Shown here: one piece after another, positions 6,527 through 10,844 of the stretch
Position numbering within the stretch: position 1 is the first letter of the stretch
Layout: each line of letters begins with the position of its first letter
From: Flavobacteriaceae bacterium
Lineage (GTDB): Bacteria > Bacteroidota > Bacteroidia > Flavobacteriales > Flavobacteriaceae
DNA: 10,844 nt
Assembly: GCA_002693605.1 (NCBI GenBank)
Contig: NZQO01000028.1
Location: forward strand, 1-10,844
Direction: 5' to 3'
Notes under the pieces: model-generated
The model's input: the letters and a program-made list of their open reading frames with translations, nothing else
What the model was told of the DNA's origin: nothing
The model's database searches: none
Translations under genes and position numbers: made by a program

Positions 6527-8089
6527 ATGAACAAAAAGCTGTTTGCGTTACTTATAGCATTGATGACGCTCTCCTTGCTGGGGATAATTTTCGTTCAAGG
6601 ATACTGGATCTCCAATTCCTACCAAACCACCGAAGAGCAATTTACCTTTAACGTAAAACAGAGCTTGGTCGCTGTTTCAGAAAAGGTAAAGAACAGCGAG
6701 ATAGAATATTACTTCAACATATATAGCGATCTGGCCGATAGCAGTATCACTTCCTATAACGAAAAATTTAGTGAGCTAATTTACCGGACTACCGATAACG
6801 AAAAGAATGAAACCTTCATCTTTTCAGACGGTATTCTCGAGCAAGATTACAAACTCTCCTCGGGTTTTTTCGATACCGGGGTAGACAGTATTCCTTTCAA
6901 AAAACTGACCAATAAGCGCAGCAAGACGGTGTTGTCGCCGGGTCTTGATGGCGTGGCCAGTACCCGGTCGTACATCGAGACGTTTGGTCGGCTGAAGGAT
7001 TTCGAGCGCCGTCAGTTTGAGAACGCCTTTTTGGAAATCTCAGCCAAGAACCCCATCCATAAAAGGGTAAACGAGGAGGAAATCACGGCTATGCTGGAGC
7101 AGGAGCTAGCGGCCCGCGATATCAAGTCGGATTTCGAATTTGCCATTTACAGTAACAAATTGGCCACGAATGTTAGGTCGCGAAACTTCAAGCTGGACCC
7201 AGAATCTACGTACGTTACCCCTTTATTCGTCAACGAAAATCTAAAATCGCAATACCAATTGTACGTCAATTTTTCAGAAAAGGAAAAGGTCGTGCTCAAC
7301 TCGATTTTGGGAATGGCCATTTTATCGCTTGTATTTACCGCGGTAATCGTACTGGCATATTCAAGCGCGCTCTCCCAGATTTTTAAGCAGCGCCAGATTT
7401 CACAAATTAAGTCCGATTTCATCAATAACATGACGCACGAATTCAAGACGCCTATTGCTACCATCAATTTGGCGTTGGATGCGCTGAAGAACCCCAAGGT
7501 AAAAGACAACCAAGAGTTCTTGGATAGGTACCTAAAGATGATTCGCGATGAAAACAGGCGCATGCACGCACAGGTAGAAAATGTGCTGCGCATTAGCAAA
7601 TTGGAGAAAAACGAGCTCGATTTGCCGAAGGAACGGCTTAAACTGCACGACCTTGTAGACGAGGCGATCAATCACGTTAGCCTGATCGTGGAAAACCGCG
7701 GCGGCTATGTTACTACCCACTTTGGGGCGTTAAAGTCGTCCATTTTGGCAAACGAGTCGCACTTTACGAATGTAATCGTGAACATGCTGGACAATGCCAT
7801 AAAATATAGCGAGGACGAGCCTAAGATCGATATCTACACCGAGAATGTGAAGAACAGCATCATTCTCAAGATACGCGACCAAGGGGTGGGGATGAGCAAA
7901 TCGGTTCAGAAAAAAATATTCGAGAAATTTTACCGGGAGCATACCGGCGATATTCACAACGTTAAAGGCCACGGCCTTGGCCTAGCTTACGTAAAGCGCA
8001 TCCTGGATGACCACGATGCCGAGATTTACGTGGAAAGCGAGAAAGACAAGGGCAGTACATTTATTATAAAACTACACTTAATATCTTAA
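6527..8089 (+). CDS. Two-component sensor histidine kinase
   Basis: This 520-residue inner-membrane kinase autophosphorylates on His and passes the phosphate to the regulator encoded next. Membrane segments lie at about residues 6-26 and 258-280. They enclose a periplasmic sensor region of about 225 residues that I do not recognise. No HAMP domain is apparent: only about 20 residues separate the second segment from the HisKA helix. The H-box MTHEFKTP puts the phosphorylated His at residue 304. The ATPase domain shows the N-box (Asn419 to Asn423, NMLDN), G1 DQGVGM from Asp451, F-box FEKFYRE at 465 and G2 GHGLGL at 481-486, all intact. The ATG at 6527 is preferred over an in-frame TTG at 6518 that lies inside the -7 box candidate. 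The regulator gene starts four bases after the stop. The arrangement resembles RprX-type kinases of Bacteroidota, but orthology is not proven. Confidence 0.94.
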   Translation: MNKKLFALLIALMTLSLLGIIFVQGYWISNSYQTTEEQFTFNVKQSLVAVSEKVKNSEIEYYFNIYSDLADSSITSYNEKFSELIYRTTDNEKNETFIFSDGILEQDYKLSSGFFDTGVDSIPFKKLTNKRSKTVLSPGLDGVASTRSYIETFGRLKDFERRQFENAFLEISAKNPIHKRVNEEEITAMLEQELAARDIKSDFEFAIYSNKLATNVRSRNFKLDPESTYVTPLFVNENLKSQYQLYVNFSEKEKVVLNSILGMAILSLVFTAVIVLAYSSALSQIFKQRQISQIKSDFINNMTHEFKTPIATINLALDALKNPKVKDNQEFLDRYLKMIRDENRRMHAQVENVLRISKLEKNELDLPKERLKLHDLVDEAINHVSLIVENRGGYVTTHFGALKSSILANESHFTNVIVNMLDNAIKYSEDEPKIDIYTENVKNSIILKIRDQGVGMSKSVQKKIFEKFYREHTGDIHNVKGHGLGLAYVKRILDDHDAEIYVESEKDKGSTFIIKLHLIS

Positions 8090-8093
8090 CATT

Positions 8094-8810
8094 ATGGAAA
8101 CTGAAAACAAGAAAATTCTATTGGTTGAGGACGATCCGAACTTCGGGACCGTCTTAAAAGATTATCTGGCGATGAACGATTATGAAGTGGTTCATGCCAA
8201 GAACGGGATGGAAGGTTTCGAAAAGTTCAAAAAAGACGATTTCGATCTTTGCATACTCGACGTAATGATGCCCTATAAAGATGGGTTTACCCTGGCCAAG
8301 GAAATTAGGGAGAAAAACGAGGATATTCCTATAATCTTTCTTACCGCAAAGGCAATGAAGGAAGATGTCTTAAAAGGTTATAAGGTTGGCGCAGACGATT
8401 ACCTGAATAAGCCCTTTGACAGCGAGGTGCTACTTATGAAGATAAAGGCCATCATACAGCGCAAGACCACCGATTCTATTGCCGATAGCAAGCAATTTGA
8501 ATTTGAGGTAGGCAACTTCCACCTCAACTCCAAACTCCGCTTTTTAACTTATAAGAAGGAAGACCCAATAAAATTATCGCCCAAGGAAAACGAGCTGCTT
8601 AGGCTCCTTGCGCTGCACAAGAACGATTTGATGCCTCGCGAATTGGCACTTACCAAGATTTGGAGAGACGATAACTATTTTACCTCCAGAAGTATGGACG
8701 TGTACATTGCCAAACTTCGGAAGTACCTGAGCAAGGATGATGGTGTGGAAATTATAAACATCCACGGCGAAGGATTCCGCCTTGTGGTAAAGGACGAGGT
8801 AGACAACTAA
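8094..8810 (+). CDS. OmpR/PhoB-family response regulator
   Basis: This 238-residue cytoplasmic DNA-binding regulator is the likely partner of the kinase just upstream, with a gap of four bases. The receiver domain (about 6-120) has the acidic pair Asp13-Asp14, the phosphoacceptor Asp56 in ILDVMMP, Thr84 and Lys106 in NKPF, so it should be phosphorylatable. A C-terminal winged helix of the Trans_reg_C type covers about 135-234. Its features are LSPKENELLRLLALH, an R-S-x-D-V-Y-I-A-K-L-R-K-Y-L recognition helix, and the wing ending GEGFRLVV. Length and layout are normal for the family. It resembles RprY-type regulators. The target genes are unknown, but the phased repeats before the operon are a possible site for autoregulation. 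A terminator follows 30 bases after the stop. Confidence 0.95.
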   Translation: METENKKILLVEDDPNFGTVLKDYLAMNDYEVVHAKNGMEGFEKFKKDDFDLCILDVMMPYKDGFTLAKEIREKNEDIPIIFLTAKAMKEDVLKGYKVGADDYLNKPFDSEVLLMKIKAIIQRKTTDSIADSKQFEFEVGNFHLNSKLRFLTYKKEDPIKLSPKENELLRLLALHKNDLMPRELALTKIWRDDNYFTSRSMDVYIAKLRKYLSKDDGVEIINIHGEGFRLVVKDEVDN

Positions 8811-8840
8811 CAGTTTGCAACAGAGATAGCTAAGTGTATT

Positions 8841-8866
8841 AAACGCCCTGCTATAGGGCGTTTTTT
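8841..8866 (+). terminator. Intrinsic terminator of the two-component operon, overlapping the miaA end
   Basis: AAACGCCCT (8841-8849) pairs perfectly with AGGGCGTTT (8855-8863) around a five-base loop, and the T run continues to 8866. The right arm and T run also encode the last residues and stop of miaA on the other strand (K-N-A-L-stop). Read on the - strand, the stem is followed only by TTTAATAC, so it would be a weaker terminator for miaA. Confidence 0.88.
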
Positions 8867-9771
8867 GCTTTTATTTCTGAAATAACTTCTGAAAATTCCG
8901 CATCATAATCAAACCAGGTTATCGCTTCATTTTTCCTGAACCAGGTACCCTGTCTCTTGGCAAACCTGCGCGTATTTTTCTTTATTTCTGAAATAGCTTG
9001 TTCCCTGCTAATTTCCCCATCAAAGTAGGAGAAAAGTTCTTTATAGCCTACGGTTTGCAGCGCATTCAGGTGTCGGTGCGGGTAGAGTGTGTGCGCTTCA
9101 TCTTCCAATCCGTCGGCAATCATCTGGTCCACTCGCGTATTGATACGATCGTAGATTATTTCTCGAGGTGCGGTCAGGCCAACGTAAACCGTTTTGAAAT
9201 TCCGTTTGCTTGAATTTTTGTTGAGAAAAGAGGAATAGGGATGCCCCGTGGCCCGGTAAATCTCGAGCGCACGAATTAGCCGGTGCGGGTTGTGAATATC
9301 GACCTTTTGATAGTAATCTGGATCGACTTTTCGTAATTCTTGCTGAAGCACTGTCACACCGTGATGTTCAAGTTCGGTGTTAAGTTGCTCCCGAATCACG
9401 GGCGGTACCGCAGGAAAGGTGTCTAATCCTTTTGCAACGGCATCTACATAGAGGCCTGAACCGCCAACCATTACCAGTACTTGGTGTTTTTGGAATAAAT
9501 TATCGAGCAGTTCAATTACGTCCCGTTCAAAATCGCCTACCGAATAACTTTCGAATATACTCTTGTGCTGTACAAAATGATGGGTTGCTGCCTCCAATTC
9601 GGTACGAGAAGGCACGGCGGTGCCAATTTCCATTTCCTTGTAAAACTGGCGTGAATCGGCAGCTATAATTTCGGTGCCGAAAGCGGTTGCAAGCTTGATG
9701 GAGAGAGATGTCTTCCCAATAGCAGTGGGTCCTACCACGCAAATAAGTACTGGGGTGTCGGCATCTTGCAT
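8851..9771 (-). CDS. miaA: tRNA dimethylallyltransferase
   Basis: MiaA transfers the isopentenyl group of dimethylallyl diphosphate to N6 of adenosine 37 in tRNAs that read UNN codons, a modification that supports decoding accuracy. The 306-residue product has the family P-loop GPTAIGKT (14-21), the DSRQFY motif with the catalytic-site Asp39, and GGSGLY (103-108). It also has the HNPHRLIRALE segment, LQTVGYKE and the C-terminal NTRRFAKRQGTWFRK. All hallmark motifs are intact. The ATG shares its first base with the last base of the upstream channel gene's TAA stop, so the two are probably cotranscribed and coupled in translation. The 3' end lies inside the terminator hairpin of the convergent regulator gene. 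Confidence 0.97.
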   Translation of the reverse strand: MQDADTPVLICVVGPTAIGKTSLSIKLATAFGTEIIAADSRQFYKEMEIGTAVPSRTELEAATHHFVQHKSIFESYSVGDFERDVIELLDNLFQKHQVLVMVGGSGLYVDAVAKGLDTFPAVPPVIREQLNTELEHHGVTVLQQELRKVDPDYYQKVDIHNPHRLIRALEIYRATGHPYSSFLNKNSSKRNFKTVYVGLTAPREIIYDRINTRVDQMIADGLEDEAHTLYPHRHLNALQTVGYKELFSYFDGEISREQAISEIKKNTRRFAKRQGTWFRKNEAITWFDYDAEFSEVISEIKAKNAL

Positions 9772-10610
9772 TAGGCCGATTTTTCAGGATGTAGGTCCTC
9801 ACCGCACTTGTGGCAGAATTTTGCATCATCGCGATGCTTGGTAGTATTGCAATTGGTGCAGGATTGAGAATTTACGTGCACGTGATCTTCCTTGCTTCGG
9901 CTATATTCGGCGCTAACGATACCCGTAGGCACGGCAATTATCCCGTATCCCATAATCATGATGATTGTGGCCAAGAATTGGCCCAATGGCGTTACCGGGG
10001 CAATATCGCCAAAACCGACTGTTGTTAAGGTTACAATGCACCAATATACGCTTACCGGGATGCTCTTAAAACCGCTTTCCTCACCTTCTATCAGATACAT
10101 TAGTGTTCCGGCAATTACGGCTACGATGAGAACCGCGAACAAGAATACAAAGATCTTGGCCCGACTTTCGATTAACGCCTTCCGGAGCTTGTTGGACTCG
10201 CCGATGTAACGGGTAATTTTCAATATCCTGAACACACGCAAGAGGCGCAAGGCACGAACCGTGAGCAAATAGTTGCTCCCCACCAATATAAAGGAAAGAT
10301 AAAGCGGTATTGTTGAAAGAAAATCGATAATGCCGTAGAAACTAAAGATGTAGCTCGAAGGCTTTTTTACCGTAATGATGCGTGCTATATACTCAAGGGT
10401 GAAAAAGATGGTGATAACCCATTCGCCATAATACAGATAATCATATGTCCATGAGGGCAGTCCGCGCACACTTTCGATCATCACAAATAGCACGCTTAGC
10501 AAGATCAGAAAGAGCAATACCACGTCAAACAGTTTCCCCTTTTGAGTATCTGCCTCGTAAATAATTTGATGTAGTTCGCTTTTCCAGCGTTTTTCCTTGG
10601 GTGTCGTCAA
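9771..10610 (-). CDS. Voltage-gated-type potassium channel with C-terminal zinc ribbon
   Basis: The 279-residue product is an inner-membrane six-segment ion channel. S1 to S3 lie near 27-47, 60-80 and 88-109. S4 (117-135) carries regularly spaced arginines (RALRLLRVFRILKITR), the voltage-sensing pattern. S5 is near 153-174. The pore loop contains the potassium selectivity filter TTVGFGD (196-202), and S6 is near 209-233. The cytoplasmic tail ends in a four-cysteine zinc ribbon (Cys251, Cys254, Cys266, Cys269). The fold resembles KvAP-type and Kch-type channels. The start is uncertain. The longest sensible frame begins at a TTG, and the next in-frame ATG is Met44, inside S1, which would destroy the membrane segment. 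The frame stays open further upstream without a better start. The stop overlaps the miaA start by one base. Confidence 0.9.
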   Translation of the reverse strand: MTTPKEKRWKSELHQIIYEADTQKGKLFDVVLLFLILLSVLFVMIESVRGLPSWTYDYLYYGEWVITIFFTLEYIARIITVKKPSSYIFSFYGIIDFLSTIPLYLSFILVGSNYLLTVRALRLLRVFRILKITRYIGESNKLRKALIESRAKIFVFLFAVLIVAVIAGTLMYLIEGEESGFKSIPVSVYWCIVTLTTVGFGDIAPVTPLGQFLATIIMIMGYGIIAVPTGIVSAEYSRSKEDHVHVNSQSCTNCNTTKHRDDAKFCHKCGEDLHPEKSA

Positions 10611-10633
10611 AAGTGGGTGGCTTTTATGAACAT
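10607..10633 (-). other. Eight-codon reading frame overlapping the channel start
   Basis: An ATG at 10633-10631 opens a frame of eight codons (MFIKATHF) whose TGA at 10609-10607 overlaps the presumed TTG start of the channel gene. It may be a chance frame, a short upstream cistron for coupled initiation, or the displaced true start of the channel if the sequence has a small indel here. The sequence alone cannot distinguish these. Confidence 0.25.
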
Positions 10634-10665
10634 AAAAATAAGCAACTTTGGTTAGATTGTTGCTT
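10634..10665 (-). terminator. Possible weak terminator of the exonuclease-type gene
   Basis: Read on the - strand, AAGCAAC (10665-10659) pairs with GTTGCTT (10646-10640) around a 12-base loop, followed by ATTTTT. The gene's stop codon TAA (10654-10652) lies in the loop. The stem has only three GC pairs and the loop is large, so termination may be partial, and readthrough into the channel gene is possible. Confidence 0.4.
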
Positions 10666-10843
10666 CGTGAGGTAGTTTTACAACTTTTAGCACCTTGTGC
10701 TTTCGCAAATAACTCTGTATAATATGTTGGGCGTCCCTGTTATTGGCCATTGGGGTTATGATTGAACGTACGGTGTCAATATGGGTTATTTGGTGATTCA
10801 AGTTGAAATATCCGAACCCCTTGTAGGAGCCACCCTCGATTAG
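10652..10843 (-). CDS. C-terminal fragment of a probable DnaQ-like exonuclease / GIY-YIG protein
   Basis: The last 63 codons of a gene that enters from the right edge are visible, ending at TAA. The text runs IEGGSYKGFGYFNL, then a segment with an acidic or basic 'HIDTVRSIITP' helix, then NRDAQHIIQSYLRKHKVLKVVKL. From memory, this closely resembles the C-terminus of flavobacterial proteins that join a DNA polymerase III epsilon-type 3'-5' exonuclease domain to a UvrC-like GIY-YIG region, where a '[S/T]V..IE.G.Y.GFGY' strand and a '.D.Q.II.SYL....K..KII' tail are typical. No catalytic residues fall inside the window, so activity cannot be judged. It lies 41 bases upstream of the channel gene on the same strand. 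Confidence 0.6.
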   Translation of the reverse strand, partial: LIEGGSYKGFGYFNLNHQITHIDTVRSIITPMANNRDAQHIIQSYLRKHKVLKVVKLPHEATI

Positions 10844-10844
10844 A

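Noticed and set aside
7147..7671. A 174-codon open frame on the - strand inside the kinase gene
   Set aside because: It is Ser-rich and opposite the conserved HisKA coding region. The length is explained by codon bias of the real gene, and no family features are visible.
10607..10617. CACTTTTG on the - strand as a -7 box for the channel gene
   Set aside because: Transcription would start downstream of the only usable start codon, and the first two positions match the consensus imperfectly.

Overview
The window looks like chromosomal DNA from a member of the Flavobacteriaceae (Bacteroidota), probably a marine genus related to Maribacter, Zobellia or Muricauda. Four things point there. A large secreted protein carries a type IX secretion (T9SS) C-terminal sorting domain. 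Start regions lack Shine-Dalgarno sequences. Several -7 boxes resemble TAnnTTTG. The gene order (glycosyltransferase, YbbR-like, coaE, histidine kinase, response regulator, then miaA) is one I associate from memory with flavobacteria. The genus is inference. Coding density is high, there is no gap above 300 bases, and I see no RNA genes, mobile elements or CRISPR.

Layout. The + strand carries genes from 1 to 8810. It opens with the 3' part of fabI (enoyl-ACP reductase), closed by a strong intrinsic terminator. Next comes a 953-residue T9SS cargo protein of unknown function, built from repeated beta-sandwich-type modules, with its own promoter candidate and terminator. A compact group follows: a family 2 membrane glycosyltransferase, a membrane-anchored YbbR/CdaR-like protein, and coaE, which overlaps the YbbR gene by 4 bases. 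After a 71-base regulatory gap comes a two-gene signalling operon (sensor kinase and OmpR-type regulator), ending at a hairpin terminator. On the - strand, converging on that terminator, lie miaA (tRNA i6A37 synthesis), a voltage-gated-type potassium channel with a C-terminal zinc ribbon, and the 3' end of an exonuclease-type gene that runs off the right edge. The channel stop codon and the miaA start share one base.

How they work together. Most of the window is housekeeping: fatty acid synthesis (fabI), coenzyme A synthesis (coaE), tRNA modification (miaA) and DNA repair or replication (the partial exonuclease). Envelope and signalling functions sit among them. The kinase and regulator are clearly partners. 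Three helically phased GTTAA repeats in front of them are a plausible autoregulatory operator. I do not see a clear new multi-gene system. The points most worth following up are the unknown secreted protein, the phased repeats, -7 elements placed so close to start codons that leaderless mRNAs are possible, and the non-ATG start of the channel gene.
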